Assembly (NCBI RefSeq): GCF_001648775.1
Contig: NZ_LVEJ01000013.1
Span: 62,001 to 126,000, forward strand
Length of the DNA stretch: 64,000 bases
Direction: 5' to 3'
Source: Pseudomonas fluorescens
GTDB taxonomy: Bacteria; Pseudomonadota; Gammaproteobacteria; Pseudomonadales; Pseudomonadaceae
The number at the start of each line of letters is the position of its first letter. The stretch's first letter is position 1. The notes under the pieces are model-generated. The model did no database searches. It had not been told where the DNA came from and saw only the letters and a list, made by a program, of their open reading frames with translations. Shown here piece by piece: positions 8,620 through 18,212 of this stretch. The translations under genes were made by a program, and so were the position numbers.

Positions 8620-10993
8620 AAGTGGCGCGAGCGTAGTAATAGGCACCGTTGGTGCCGATCGGCGAGAGCACGTCGTACGGCAGGTTGCCGCCGTAGTTGA
8701 TCGCCGAACCGGAGCGTTCCGGGTAGTTGTCGGTGAGGTTGTTGCCGCCCACGGCAATGTTGAATTTCGGAGTGAATTTGTAGGCCACTTCGGCATCCAG
8801 TTGCCACACCGCGCCGTAGGTCTGCTCAGGTTGCGAGTCGCCGAAATCGAACACGCGAGTGGTCTCGCCCTGACGGGTCAGACGTCCGAGCAAGCCCCAA
8901 TGCTCGCTGGCCCAGTTGGCAGAGAATACAAAGCGATCCTTCGGTGCCGCGTCGGTCAGGGTGTTGGTTTCTTCGACGCCGACCAAGGCGTCGTTGCCGA
9001 TCCCCAGCGCGGTCAATTGCGACGGCGTGCCTTTGGTACTGGTGACGCTAGTGTGGTTGTAGGTGTACGCGGTGGTCAGGCCCAGTTGCCCCTCGTAGAA
9101 CGGCTGATGGTAGTTGAGCACCAGTTCGGCGCCGTGGGTGCTGGTGTCGGCGGCGTTGGTGAAGAAGTTGACGTCGTGCACCCCGGCCACGCCAAAGTTG
9201 TCGTTGATGTAGTTCTCCAACGCGTCGCTGCCGATGCGTTGCGACAGGGTGATGCGGTCTTTGACGTCAATGCGGAACACGTCCAGCGAGGCATCGAAGC
9301 GTTCGTTCAACTGGAAGGTCAGGCCGAGGCTGAAGTTTTTCGAGGTTTCCGGATCGAGTTTTTCCGCACCGAGCGCGCGGGCAATCGGGTCGTTGACCGA
9401 GAGCACACGGATGTCGGTCAAGGTGCCGCCATCGCCGAAGTTGCTGGTGGTGTTCTGGAAGCCGCTTTGCGCCAGCGACGGCGCGCGGAAGTTGTTCGAC
9501 ACCGCGCCGCGCAACGCCCATTGTTCGGTGAGTTTGTAGCGACCGCTGAGTTTGCCGGTGAGTTTGCTGCCGGCATCGTCGTAATGCTCCCAGCGCGTGG
9601 CGGCGTCGACGAAGAAGCGGTCAGTGAGATCACCGGACAATTCGGCGTAGGTGCCGAACACGTTGCGATCCAGATCCGACTCTTCGCTGGGACGCAGACC
9701 GTTGGCGCCATCAGCGCCGGAGCCAATATAAGAGGCCTCGTCACCCGCGAAGGTCAGGTAGTTTTCATAACGGTATTCGCCGCCGACGGCCAGCACGAAC
9801 GAGCGCTCGCCGAGGCGCAATTCGCGGCTGAAATCAAGGTTGGCCGTGGTCTGGCGCAGCTCGTAGTCACCGGTATCGAACTTCGTCGGCGAGTCTTCAC
9901 CAAGACTGACGTTAAGGGTGCGTTGAGTCGAGCCGTCGAAGCGGTTGCGACCGTGGGTGACGCTACTGTCGAAGTCCCACTCATCCCCGAGCAGGCCTTT
10001 GAAACCGGCGGTGGCGGAGATGTCCTTGTTGTCGCCCAGCGACTGCGGCAGGTAGCCGTTGGGATAGAACTGCGGTTGCTCGTAGGGATAGCGATAAAAC
10101 TCGGCGCCCGTGGTGTGGCGTTGGTTGTAGGTGCCGAAACTGTAGGCCTTGCCGCCGGCCAGCGGCAGTTCGCCGTTGAACCAGGCGTTGACGTCCCGCG
10201 CGACGCCATCGCCCATCACGTAATTGCGTTGGCCGGGGGTGTCGGCAAAACCGTCGAAGCCGGCGCGGTTGGTCGGGTTGCGATTTTTGTACTCGGTGCC
10301 GCCGCGAATGAAGCCGCCCTCCTCGCCGAGGCGCGTGCCGATCTTCGCGGTGGTGACGCTGTTCTGGCCGTCGGTGGTGGTTTTGTCGATGGCATCCTGA
10401 TGCGTGTGATAGGCGCCATAGCTGGTCGACACCTCACCGCCCTCGGGCGCGTCATCGAGGATGATGTTGATCACCCCGGCAATCGCATCGGAACCGTATT
10501 GCGCGCCGGCGCCGTCACGCAGCACTTCGATGCGTTTGATCGCGCTGAGCGGGATCGAGTTGAAGTCCACCGGCGCGGTGCCGCGGCCGATTTTCGACGA
10601 GTCGTTGACCACCGCCGAGGTGTGCCGGCGCTTGCCGTTGACCAGCACCAGCACTTGATCCGGACTCATGCCGCGCAGTTGCGCGGCGCGCACATGGTCG
10701 GCGCCGCCAGAGTTGGACTGACGCGGCAGGCTGAAGGACGGCAACAGCGTCTGCAATGCCGCGCCCAGTTCACCGTCGGCGGCGCCGGCGGATTTCAGGT
10801 CTTCGGCGGTGAGCACATCGACCGGTACGGGTGAGTCGAGCACGGTGCGCGCGGTGCCGCGGGTGCCGGTGACCAACACCGTGCCGAGGCGCGATTCGTC
10901 TTCAGCGGTGGCGGTTTCTTCGGCTTTCGCAGGAAGTTGCCAAATCGCGGCCACGACCGCAGCAGCCAGTAATGAACGGGAACGGTAATACAT
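8609..10993 (-). CDS. TonB-dependent outer-membrane receptor
   Basis: The ATG at 10993 (MYYRSRSLLAAAVVAAIWQL) follows AAGGAGCTGTTCC and gives a signal peptide ending at AKA. After a possible TonB box in GTVLVTGTRG, the plug domain shows LRGMSPDQVLVLVNGKRR and IEVLRDGAGAQYGSDAIAGV, followed by a long beta-barrel ending in RATYGF with the usual terminal aromatic residue. The product of about 794 residues would import a substrate with TonB energy. No STN signalling domain is present, so it does not control an anti-sigma factor. The overlapping permease gene suggests a two-membrane uptake route for an amino-acid-like or peptide-like compound. Confidence 0.9.
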   Translation of the reverse strand: MYYRSRSLLAAAVVAAIWQLPAKAEETATAEDESRLGTVLVTGTRGTARTVLDSPVPVDVLTAEDLKSAGAADGELGAALQTLLPSFSLPRQSNSGGADHVRAAQLRGMSPDQVLVLVNGKRRHTSAVVNDSSKIGRGTAPVDFNSIPLSAIKRIEVLRDGAGAQYGSDAIAGVINIILDDAPEGGEVSTSYGAYHTHQDAIDKTTTDGQNSVTTAKIGTRLGEEGGFIRGGTEYKNRNPTNRAGFDGFADTPGQRNYVMGDGVARDVNAWFNGELPLAGGKAYSFGTYNQRHTTGAEFYRYPYEQPQFYPNGYLPQSLGDNKDISATAGFKGLLGDEWDFDSSVTHGRNRFDGSTQRTLNVSLGEDSPTKFDTGDYELRQTTANLDFSRELRLGERSFVLAVGGEYRYENYLTFAGDEASYIGSGADGANGLRPSEESDLDRNVFGTYAELSGDLTDRFFVDAATRWEHYDDAGSKLTGKLSGRYKLTEQWALRGAVSNNFRAPSLAQSGFQNTTSNFGDGGTLTDIRVLSVNDPIARALGAEKLDPETSKNFSLGLTFQLNERFDASLDVFRIDVKDRITLSQRIGSDALENYINDNFGVAGVHDVNFFTNAADTSTHGAELVLNYHQPFYEGQLGLTTAYTYNHTSVTSTKGTPSQLTALGIGNDALVGVEETNTLTDAAPKDRFVFSANWASEHWGLLGRLTRQGETTRVFDFGDSQPEQTYGAVWQLDAEVAYKFTPKFNIAVGGNNLTDNYPERSGSAINYGGNLPYDVLSPIGTNGAYYYARATYGF

Positions 10994-11237
10994 GGAACAG
11001 CTCCTTGAATCGCAGCTAATACCTGGCCTCGCCAACCATAAGGAGTCGGCAATCAGTGCGCGGCAATGTCTGCTGTAGTTTTAAATATCTGAAAGGCAGT
11101 GCAGGCGGTTTGATCTTTTACATGCTGATAAAGCGCAGGATCCCCAACGTTAGTTATTCCCCTTGAAGACTGATCCTAGAGGACTTGATGGCATCTGCAA
11201 AAGAACCATTAACACTTAGGTTAGATCGGCTGAAAGG

Positions 11238-11296
11238 GTTGTTGTTAGTTCAACACAAGTGTTGCTGAGGCAACACTAAAGCCAACTAACAACAAC
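11238..11296. promoter_or_regulatory. Nested inverted repeats with alternative pairings
   Basis: A perfect 13-base outer repeat (GTTGTTGTTAGTT, 11238-11250; AACTAACAACAAC, 11284-11296) encloses a perfect 8-base hairpin AGTGTTGC-TGAG-GCAACACT (11258-11277). CAACAC at 11251-11256 can instead pair with GTGTTG at 11259-11264, which would break the inner hairpin. There is no T tract. The element is about 245 bases upstream of the TonB receptor start, so it could act as a leader switch or an operator. Confidence 0.5.
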
Positions 11297-11323
11297 TAAC
11301 CAAATTGTAAATACCTCTCCCCT

Positions 11324-11410
11324 GTGGGAGCGAGCCTGCTCGCGAAAGCGCTGGATCAGCCAACTCGGAGAGAGCTGGCCCGGCCCCTTCGCGAGCAGGC
11401 TCGCTCACAC
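11324..11410. repeat. REP doublet (REPIN), copy 1
   Basis: GTGGGAGCGAGCCTGCTCGC begins the left half, and the right half TTCGCGAGCAGGCTCGCTC is its inverted partner, separated by a variable middle. This is the palindromic REP pair common in intergenic DNA of fluorescent pseudomonads. The same pair recurs at 12139 and 46350. Confidence 0.9.
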
Positions 11411-11426
11411 ACGTTGATCAGGCGTC

Positions 11427-12098
11427 TTAATCGAAGGCCTTTTCCAGCCAGGCATCTTCGGCAATGTCCAGTTGATCACCACTGAAACGCTGTTCGGCAA
11501 ACGGATCGGCATGCAGGTGAAAACCGTTTCGCTCCCAGAACCCCGCGTGCTCATGGTCGACGAATTCAAGTCCGCGCAACCATTTGGCGCTTTTCCAGAA
11601 GTAGCGCCCGGCCACCACCAATCGTAATGGCCAGCCATGTTGCGCGGTCAGCGGTTGGCCGGCGTAATGGGTGGCGAGCAGACTGTGCGGATGCAACAGA
11701 TCATCAAGTAACACATTGGTTTGATAGTCGTGATCAGCGTGGGCCATGACGAATGTTGAGGTCGGCTGAATATCGAAAGCCTGCAACACATCCTGCAAAT
11801 GCACCCCGCTCCATTCGGTGTCGAACTTCGACCAACGCGTGACGCAATGGATGTCGCATTTCAACTGACGATGCGGCAACGCTTGCAGATCGGCGTAACG
11901 CAGTTCGATTGGCGTTGCGAGCGTACCGAACAGGCGTAGCGACCACGTCGCCAGGTCATATTCCGGCACTGCGCCTTCATGGAGAATCGGAAAGCGCTCC
12001 GTCAACACCTGCCCGGGTGGCAGTCGCCCAGCGAACGCCGGATCCGCTTTCGGCGAACGGCTTTTGCGCAGGCGCGAGGCTTTGTTGTGTTCTTTCAT
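11427..12098 (-). CDS. Molybdopterin-binding oxidoreductase, sulfite-oxidase fold
   Basis: The 223-residue protein matches the oxidoreductase molybdopterin-binding domain: the strand WSLRLFGTLATPIELRYADL, then CDIHCVTRWSKFDTEWSGV, where C85 of CVTRWS is the likely molybdenum ligand, and the helix/loop GWPLRLVVAGRYFWKSAKWL. The start ATG is preceded by GGGAGGG. No twin-arginine signal or membrane anchor is seen, so it looks cytosolic, unlike YedY/MsrP. Its substrate is unknown. It is 150 bases from the ABC operon on the same strand, separated by a REP doublet. Confidence 0.82.
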   Translation of the reverse strand: MKEHNKASRLRKSRSPKADPAFAGRLPPGQVLTERFPILHEGAVPEYDLATWSLRLFGTLATPIELRYADLQALPHRQLKCDIHCVTRWSKFDTEWSGVHLQDVLQAFDIQPTSTFVMAHADHDYQTNVLLDDLLHPHSLLATHYAGQPLTAQHGWPLRLVVAGRYFWKSAKWLRGLEFVDHEHAGFWERNGFHLHADPFAEQRFSGDQLDIAEDAWLEKAFD

Positions 12099-12138
12099 TC
12101 TTGACCCTCCCTCGATTTGCTCAACTGCCCGCCAACCT

Positions 12139-12226
12139 GTGGGAGCGAGCCTGCTCGCGAAAGCGCTGGGTCAGTCACTGAAGAGGTAACTGACCTGGCC
12201 TCTTCGCGAGCAGGCTCGCTCCCACA
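12139..12226. repeat. REP doublet (REPIN), copy 2
   Basis: An inverted REP pair begins GTGGGAGCGAGCCTGCTCGC and ends AGGCTCGCTCCCAC. It sits between the 3' end of the ABC operon (stop at 12249) and the molybdopterin oxidoreductase gene, and can form a long stem that may stabilise the upstream message end. Confidence 0.9.
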
Positions 12227-12248
12227 GGGACCCTGTTGCGGCTGATGT

Positions 12249-13304
12249 TTAGTTAGCCACCGGAATCCACGGCGCCCGCGCCACATTGGCGCTATCACCG
12301 AACGCCGGGAGTTTTTTGGCCAGGTCACGGACATTCTTCACATCCAGATCCAGCAGTTGCTGACGGGTGATCAGCGTCGGTGGCACCAGCACTTGATGGC
12401 CCGGATTTTCCCCGGCAATCAACATCGCCAGACTGCGTACACTGATCGCCCCCGCCACTTGCGGGTTGACCGCCGCCGTGGCGGCCCAGGCGCTGTCCGG
12501 TTCTTTCATGATCTGGATGTCGGCGGTGGAAATATCGGCGCTGTAGATCTTCACCTTGCTCGCCAGTCCTGCCTCGTCCACGGCGATTTTCGCGCCTTTG
12601 GCAAACTCGTCGAACGGCGCGAAGATCACGCTGATGCCCGGATTGGCGCGCAACACGGCGCTGGCCTGATCCGCCACAGAGTTGGCAATCGGCGGGTTCA
12701 ACGTGCCGAAACGTGCCTTCTCAACGATCCCCGGATTGGCTTTTTTCACCTGGCTCCAGATTTCGTCACGCCGCTCCATCGGCGTAAAACCGCTGATGTA
12801 CACGTAACCGGCATCGAAGCGCGTGCCGTTGTCCTTCACCGCTTGCTCCAGCGCCAGACGCGCCAGCGCATGGTGATCCTGCTCGACCTGGGTCACTTGC
12901 GGCGTGTTCAGATCGACATCGAACGCGACGACTTTGATGCCTTTGGCGATGGCCCGGTCAATCGGCGCCTTGAGGGTTTCCGCCAGGCCCAGTTGCACGA
13001 TGATGCCGTCGACGCCCAGTGCAATCGCCTGATCGATCATCTCGCCCTGACTCGCCGCCTGCTGGCGCGCATCGAACACCCGCAGGTTGGCGCCGAGCGC
13101 TTCGGTCTGTTGCTCGACGCCACGCAGATACGCCTCGGGGAAGTCTCCGGAAAACAGATAACCGACCAGCGCGATCTGCACCTGCCCCTTGTCGAACGGC
13201 GCCGGTGCACCGGGCAAGGCCTTGGCCTGAGCGTTCACTGCCAACGCCGAAAGCAAAGCCGCCGCCAGGCAATGGCGGGCGAATTGTTTGATTGAACCGT
13301 GCAT
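12249..13304 (-). CDS. Ribose-type ABC substrate-binding protein (periplasmic)
   Basis: The ATG at 13304 follows AAGGACG and gives a signal peptide ending in NAQAK. The 351-residue product has the periplasmic-binding-protein fold of the RbsB group: VQIALVGYLFSGDFPEAYLR, GMIDQAIALGVDGIIV-like EMIDQAIALGVDGIIVQLG, and KGIKVVAFDVDLN. The asparagine/aspartate at this last place often contacts a sugar. It is the third gene of a permease/ATPase set immediately upstream. The ligand is not determined; RbsB-like proteins bind sugars, polyols and autoinducer-2, and the neighbouring sulfur-type genes argue for a different ligand here. Confidence 0.85.
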   Translation of the reverse strand: MHGSIKQFARHCLAAALLSALAVNAQAKALPGAPAPFDKGQVQIALVGYLFSGDFPEAYLRGVEQQTEALGANLRVFDARQQAASQGEMIDQAIALGVDGIIVQLGLAETLKAPIDRAIAKGIKVVAFDVDLNTPQVTQVEQDHHALARLALEQAVKDNGTRFDAGYVYISGFTPMERRDEIWSQVKKANPGIVEKARFGTLNPPIANSVADQASAVLRANPGISVIFAPFDEFAKGAKIAVDEAGLASKVKIYSADISTADIQIMKEPDSAWAATAAVNPQVAGAISVRSLAMLIAGENPGHQVLVPPTLITRQQLLDLDVKNVRDLAKKLPAFGDSANVARAPWIPVAN

Positions 13305-13327
13305 ACAACGTCCTTGAATAAAGCGGC

Positions 13328-14353
13328 TCAACGCGCCCGATGCGCGAGGCCGAAGGTGAACATCAGGGCCAGCACCAGCACCAGTCCCTTGACGAAATCC
13401 TGCGCGTAATACGGCGCGTTGAGCATGGTCAGGCCGTTGAGCAACGAAGCCACCAGCAACGCGCCGACCAGGGTGCCGAAGGCGTTGGGTTTCTTCGCGC
13501 CGAGCACGGCAAAACCGATCAGCGCGGCACCCAGTGCGTCGAGCACCAAACCATTGCCGGAGCTGACATCGCCACGCCCCAGGCGAGCTGCGAGGAGCAA
13601 ACCACCCAACGATGCCAGCAACGACGACAACACGTAGGCCAATAACTTGAAGCGCTGCACCGGCGCGCCGGCGAGTCGCGCCGCCTGCTCGTTGCCGCCA
13701 ATGGCATAGAACAGCCGACCGATGCGGGTCCGTTCGAGAAACAGCCACACCGCCAACGCGATCAGCGCGGTAATCAGCACCGGCACCGGCACCACGTCCC
13801 ATAACCGGCCACGGCCAAGCGCAAGAAACGCGACACTGAACGCGCCCTCGGTTTCCTCGCCACTGGGCAAGGTCATGCCGACGGCAATCGAGCGCCCACC
13901 GGTAGGAATCAGTTGCACACCGATCACCAGAAACATACTGCCCAACGTCGCCAGAATGTCCGGCACCCGCAGCTTGACGATCAGCCAACCGTTGAGCAGC
14001 CCGACCAATGCCCCACCGGCGAGGCTGATCAGCACCGCCGGCACTGCGCCCCAACCGAGCACTACCATCACGTAACTGGCGATCATCAGGCTCATCGCCG
14101 CCACCGCACCAATCGACAGATCGAGTCCACCGACGGCCATGGTCAGGGTCACGCCCAACGCCAGCAACGCAACGATCGACACTGATTGCAGGATGCTGAA
14201 CAGGTTGCCGACGCGCAGAAACGCCGGCTCGGCAAAGCTGAAAAACACCACGATCAGCGCCAGCAGCCACAACAGGCCGTAGCGAATCAGCGCTTGCAGC
14301 AGACGCTCGGTCGGCGCTGGTGCGGTCGATAACAGTGAAGTCGAATCAGGCAC
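13328..14353 (-). CDS. Ribose-type ABC transporter permease
   Basis: The GTG at 14353, preceded by AAGGAG, starts VPDSTSLLSTAPAPTERLLQ. An upstream in-frame extension into the ATPase gene has no support. The 341-residue protein has the hydrophobic pattern and conserved segment of BPD_transp_2 permeases, including GVTLTMAVGGLDLSIGAVAA, the family's signature. The start overlaps the ATPase stop by eight bases, which indicates translational coupling. It would form the inner-membrane channel with the ATPase encoded upstream and receive ligand from the binding protein encoded downstream. Confidence 0.9.
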   Translation of the reverse strand: MPDSTSLLSTAPAPTERLLQALIRYGLLWLLALIVVFFSFAEPAFLRVGNLFSILQSVSIVALLALGVTLTMAVGGLDLSIGAVAAMSLMIASYVMVVLGWGAVPAVLISLAGGALVGLLNGWLIVKLRVPDILATLGSMFLVIGVQLIPTGGRSIAVGMTLPSGEETEGAFSVAFLALGRGRLWDVVPVPVLITALIALAVWLFLERTRIGRLFYAIGGNEQAARLAGAPVQRFKLLAYVLSSLLASLGGLLLAARLGRGDVSSGNGLVLDALGAALIGFAVLGAKKPNAFGTLVGALLVASLLNGLTMLNAPYYAQDFVKGLVLVLALMFTFGLAHRAR

Positions 14354-15902
14354 TCGCTCTGCTCCTTGGCGTGGCTTGAAGGGGATGTTTGCTGACGTCG
14401 GTGCCCGCCAGTGCGGCCACCAGCTCTTCGCGATTAAGACCGGCGCGGGGGAATTGGGCGACCACCGCGTGATCACGCACCAGCAGAATGCGGTCGGCAA
14501 TTTCCAGGGCTTCGTCGACATCGGCGCAAATCACCAGCGTCGCCCGGCCCTTGGCGGTGTCGCGCAGCAGTTGGCCGATCTCGCGGCGGGCGCGTACGTC
14601 GACACCTTGGAAAGGTTCATCGAGGATCAACACCCGCCCTTCGCCGAGCAACCAGCGACCGAGCACGACTTTCTGTTGGTTGCCGCCGGACAACGCAGCC
14701 ATCGGCACATCGATGCCGGTGGTCTTGATGCCGAGCGCAGCGACCTGCGCTTGCACTGCGGTCGCCTCGGCACGATTGCGGATAAAACCCGCGCGGGTGA
14801 AGCGCTCGAGAAACGGCAAGGTCAGCGTGCGGCGCAAGGAAAAGTCGCCGACCAAAGACTGACTGGCGCGGTCCTCAGCGGCATAAAACACCCCGCTGCG
14901 AATGGCCTCACCCGGCGAGCCCGGCAGCCACTCGGCGCCATTGAGTTTGACCGTCCCGGACGCGGCTGTGCGCAGCCCGAACAACACCTCGGCAATGGCG
15001 CTTTTGCCGGCGCCGAGCAGCCCGGTCAGCACCACCACTTCGTTTTCGTGCAGGCTCAGATCGAAGGCTGTCGAGCGCGGTAATAGCTGCATCGCCTGCA
15101 ACTCAAGCACGCCGCGCCCCGCCACTCGCGGCGTATAGACATGCGCGTCCAGCGCCTGGCCGAGCATGGCGTGCACCGCCTCGGGTAACTGCCGGGACGT
15201 GAACTCGCCCGCCAGGCGTCCATCGCGCAAGACGACGGCGCGATCGGCAACCCGTTGCAGGTCCGAGAGTCGATGTGAAATGTACAGAATCGCTACGCCA
15301 CGGCTGCGCAAGGTATCGATCAAACCAAACAAGCGCTGCGCCTCGGCCTCCGATAACGCTGCGGTGGGCTCATCGAGAATCAGCAATCGCGGCTGTAACG
15401 CGAAGGCGCGGGCGAGCACCACCAGCTGCCTTTCCGCCTGCCCTAGATGTTCGATCGGTTGCTCCAGCGGCAACGTCAGGCCGAGCCCGGCGGCGATGCT
15501 GGCGGCGCGTTCCAGCAGGCGTTTGCGATTGAGCCAGAAGTCCGCGTCGGGGCGGCACAGTTCATCGAGCAGGAGGTTTTCCGCCACGCTCAAACCCGGC
15601 GCGATGCCCTCATTGATCTGCTGATGCACGGCAACGATGCCGAAGCGCCGTGCCGACAGCGGCGAGTTGAAATGCCGAGGTTCGCCGTCAACGCGAATTT
15701 CGCCGGCGTCTGCGCTTTGGCTGCCGGCGAGGATTTTCACCAGTGTCGACTTGCCCGCGCCATTGGCGCCCAACAACGCCACCACTTCAGCGGGATAAAT
15801 ATCCAGACTGACCCGATCCAGCGCCCGGTGCGGGCCAAACAGTTTGCTCAGTTCACGTACACGAATCAGCGGCTCTTGGGCCACGGCGAGCGGAACACTC
15901 AT
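14346..15902 (-). CDS. Ribose-type ABC transporter ATPase (duplicated NBD)
   Basis: The 518-residue protein has two ABC domains, as in RbsA/MglA. The first has Walker A GANGAGKST and Walker B LLILDEPTAALSEAE. The second has the degenerate GLLGAGKSAIAEV of this subfamily, the signature LSGGNQQKVVLGRWL and ILDEPFQGVDVRAR. The ATG follows AAGGAAAT. It energises import through the permease whose gene overlaps its 3' end. The gene begins only eight bases after the MetI permease stop, so the two ABC systems appear to share one transcript. Confidence 0.92.
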   Translation of the reverse strand: MSVPLAVAQEPLIRVRELSKLFGPHRALDRVSLDIYPAEVVALLGANGAGKSTLVKILAGSQSADAGEIRVDGEPRHFNSPLSARRFGIVAVHQQINEGIAPGLSVAENLLLDELCRPDADFWLNRKRLLERAASIAAGLGLTLPLEQPIEHLGQAERQLVVLARAFALQPRLLILDEPTAALSEAEAQRLFGLIDTLRSRGVAILYISHRLSDLQRVADRAVVLRDGRLAGEFTSRQLPEAVHAMLGQALDAHVYTPRVAGRGVLELQAMQLLPRSTAFDLSLHENEVVVLTGLLGAGKSAIAEVLFGLRTAASGTVKLNGAEWLPGSPGEAIRSGVFYAAEDRASQSLVGDFSLRRTLTLPFLERFTRAGFIRNRAEATAVQAQVAALGIKTTGIDVPMAALSGGNQQKVVLGRWLLGEGRVLILDEPFQGVDVRARREIGQLLRDTAKGRATLVICADVDEALEIADRILLVRDHAVVAQFPRAGLNREELVAALAGTDVSKHPLQATPRSRASA

Positions 15903-15910
15903 AGATTTCC

Positions 15911-16582
15911 TTAGCGGCGATGCGCCAGCGAACGCACCAGTCGATCGCCCAGGCTTTGCACGCCCTGAACGAGGATGACCAGCACCACCACGGTGGCAAC
16001 CATCACTTCATTGTTGAACCGTTGATAGCCGTAACGGATTGCCAGATCACCGAGGCCGCCGCCACCGATGACCCCGGCCATCGAGGAAAATCCGATCAGC
16101 ATCACCAACGTCAAGGTGATCCCCGCCAACAACGCGGGCAGCGCTTCGGGCAACAACACTTTGAAGATCACATGACGAATATCACCGCCCATGGCAATGA
16201 TCGCTTCGATGCGGCCACGGTCGACTTCGTCCAGGGCGTTTTCGACGATGCGCGCGAAAAACGGAAACGCACCGATGGTGATCGGCACCACAGCAGCGGT
16301 GCTGCCCAGGGTGGTGCCGACCACCAGCCGGGTCAGCGGGATCAGTGCAATCAGCATCACCACAAACGGCAATGAGCGGCCGAGGTTGACCACGCCACTC
16401 AGCGCAGCATTCAAGCGTGGCAGCGGATACAAGCCACTGCGGCGGCTGACAAACAGCAACACGCCCAACGGCAAGCCGATCAGCAGCGTGAACAGCCCCG
16501 CGAGCAAGACCATGTACAGGGTCTCGCCGGTGGCGTTGAACACCAGTTGGAGGATTTCATTCCAGTTGATCGTGCGGTTCAT
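15911..16582 (-). CDS. metI: MetI-type D/L-methionine ABC permease
   Basis: The 223-residue protein has five to six helices and the EAA loop region of MetI-type permeases ([20 protein letters not shown], then [20 protein letters not shown]). This GGGGLGDLA motif is typical of the methionine family. The start overlaps the MetN stop by four bases. It forms the inner-membrane channel of the importer. Because paralogues of MetNIQ in pseudomonads serve other sulfur compounds, methionine itself is a probable rather than proven substrate. Confidence 0.9.
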   Translation of the reverse strand: MNRTINWNEILQLVFNATGETLYMVLLAGLFTLLIGLPLGVLLFVSRRSGLYPLPRLNAALSGVVNLGRSLPFVVMLIALIPLTRLVVGTTLGSTAAVVPITIGAFPFFARIVENALDEVDRGRIEAIIAMGGDIRHVIFKVLLPEALPALLAGITLTLVMLIGFSSMAGVIGGGGLGDLAIRYGYQRFNNEVMVATVVVLVILVQGVQSLGDRLVRSLAHRR

Positions 16583-17379
16583 GAGTGCGCCGCCCTTACC
16601 CCGTATTGTTTGAGAAAACTCAGGCCGGGCGCGTCGTGACCCAGCGGCAGTCCGCAGGTCGGACGCAGCGAAGCACCAAGACTCGACTGCGGATCGGCCA
16701 ACAGCCGTGGCACCGGACCGGACTCGACCAGACGACCGTTGACCATGAACGCCGCGTGGTCGCAGATCGACTTGACCACGTCCAGTTCATGGGTGATCAG
16801 CACGATGGTCACGCCCAATTGCCGATTGATATCGCGCAGCAGGTCCAGAATCGATGCGGTGGTTTCCGGATCCAGCGCACTGGTGGCTTCGTCCGATAAC
16901 AGGTACGCCGGCTCTGCCGCCAAGGCGCGGGCAATGCCCACGCGCTGTTTCTGCCCGCCGGACAATTGCGAGGGAAAGGCTTGTGCCTTGTCACTCAAGC
17001 CGACCAGTTCCAGTAGCTCGCGAACCCGCACATGCCGCCACGGTTTGCCGACACCGGCGATTTCCAGCGGCACCGCAATGTTGTCGAACACCGTGCGCGA
17101 GTGCAGCAAATTGAAGCCCTGGAAGATCATGCCGATGCGCTGACGCTGGCGGCGCAAGTCGCTGTCGGACAGTGTCGTCAGGTCGACGCCATCGAGCAGC
17201 ACTCGTCCGCTGTCCGGGCGTTCAAGCAGATTGAGGCAGCGCAGCAGCGTCGACTTCCCCGCCCCGCTACGCCCGAGAATGCCGTAGACCGCGCCGTCGG
17301 CAATGCTCAGCGATACCTGATCCAGCGCCGGTTGCGGCGCCGCCGGGTAGGTCTTGCTCAACTGCTCGACGAGGATCAT
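16579..17379 (-). CDS. metN: MetN-type ABC ATPase
   Basis: One ABC domain fills the 266-residue protein: Walker [17 protein letters not shown]-loop [17 protein letters not shown], signature [16 protein letters not shown], Walker [15 protein letters not shown], and the H-loop [10 protein letters not shown]. The Q-loop text FNLLHSRTV is characteristic of MetN. The product is shorter than E. coli MetN (343 residues); the C-terminal ACT-like regulatory domain that senses methionine is missing, so transinhibition is probably absent. It overlaps metQ and metI by four bases on either side. Confidence 0.9.
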   Translation of the reverse strand: MILVEQLSKTYPAAPQPALDQVSLSIADGAVYGILGRSGAGKSTLLRCLNLLERPDSGRVLLDGVDLTTLSDSDLRRQRQRIGMIFQGFNLLHSRTVFDNIAVPLEIAGVGKPWRHVRVRELLELVGLSDKAQAFPSQLSGGQKQRVGIARALAAEPAYLLSDEATSALDPETTASILDLLRDINRQLGVTIVLITHELDVVKSICDHAAFMVNGRLVESGPVPRLLADPQSSLGASLRPTCGLPLGHDAPGLSFLKQYGVRAAHS

Positions 17380-18185
17380 GGCTGGCTGCCCGCCACCGGA
17401 ATCACTGAACCGGCGAAGTTGTCGGTGATGTACTTGGCCACTTGCGGCGAGGTCAGGTCCTTGGCCAGTTGCGCAATGCGCGGATCGCTGGCCAGTTGCG
17501 GCGTGGTCACCAGAATGTTGGCGTAGGGATTGTGCTCGGCCTTCTCCAGGCCCAACGCATCCTTGGCCGGCACCAGTCCGGCGTCCAGCGCATAGTTGCC
17601 GTTGATTACCGCCAGATCGACGTCGTCGAGCGAGCGCGGAATCTGCGGCGATTCGATTTCAAGGATCTTCAACTGTTTCGGGTTTTCGGCGATGTCCTTG
17701 GGCGTCGCCTGATCGGCAGCCGGATCGTTGAAGCCGGGTTTGAGTTTGATCAGGCCGTTGTCCTGCAACAGGTACAGCGCGCGGCTCAGGTTGGTGACGT
17801 TATTGGGCACAGCGACGGTGCCTTTTAGCGGCACGTCGGCGAAGCTTTTGTGCCGGCGCGAGTAGATGCCCAAGGGCTCGATGTGCACCGTGGCAGCCAC
17901 CGCGAGTTTCTCGCCGAGGGCCTGTTCCTGCGACTTCAGGTACGGCAGATGCTGGAAGTAATTGGCATCGACATCGCCATGCACCAACAACTCGTTGGAG
18001 TTCACGCCGTTGGGGATTTCGATGACTTTGAGATTGAGTTGCGGATCGATTTTCTGGATGTACGCAAGGATCTGCGCGTGGGGCACCGGGTCGGCGGCCA
18101 CGCGCAGCGGTTCCAGCGCCTGAGCACCGAACGAAGTCACCAGCGCGCCGAGAATGGCCAGGGTCAAACCTGCTTTCTTGATCAT
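17376..18185 (-). CDS. metQ: MetQ/NlpA-family substrate-binding protein
   Basis: The 269-residue protein has a signal peptide ([17 protein letters not shown]) and the NlpA fold: [61 protein letters not shown], and [16 protein letters not shown]. The signal lacks a lipobox cysteine, so it should be a free periplasmic protein and not a lipoprotein like E. coli MetQ. It delivers its ligand to the MetNI channel. The gene follows the oxygenase gene by 27 bases and overlaps metN. Confidence 0.9.
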   Translation of the reverse strand: MIKKAGLTLAILGALVTSFGAQALEPLRVAADPVPHAQILAYIQKIDPQLNLKVIEIPNGVNSNELLVHGDVDANYFQHLPYLKSQEQALGEKLAVAATVHIEPLGIYSRRHKSFADVPLKGTVAVPNNVTNLSRALYLLQDNGLIKLKPGFNDPAADQATPKDIAENPKQLKILEIESPQIPRSLDDVDLAVINGNYALDAGLVPAKDALGLEKAEHNPYANILVTTPQLASDPRIAQLAKDLTSPQVAKYITDNFAGSVIPVAGSQP

Positions 18186-18212
18186 GTGCGGAGTCCTTGA
18201 ACGAGGGCTGTA

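Noticed and set aside
8801..10834. 677-codon open frame on the plus strand
   Set aside because: It lies wholly antisense to the TonB receptor, whose plug and barrel motifs are clear; long antisense frames are common in GC-rich DNA.
11324..12226. REP doublets read as CRISPR repeats or terminators
   Set aside because: Spacing is irregular, only two inverted units occur per copy, and there is no cas gene. They match the REP family instead.
13305..14270. Extension of the ribose-type binding protein gene upstream of 13304
   Set aside because: The extension lies in another frame of the permease gene. A good ribosome site and signal peptide support the start at 13304.
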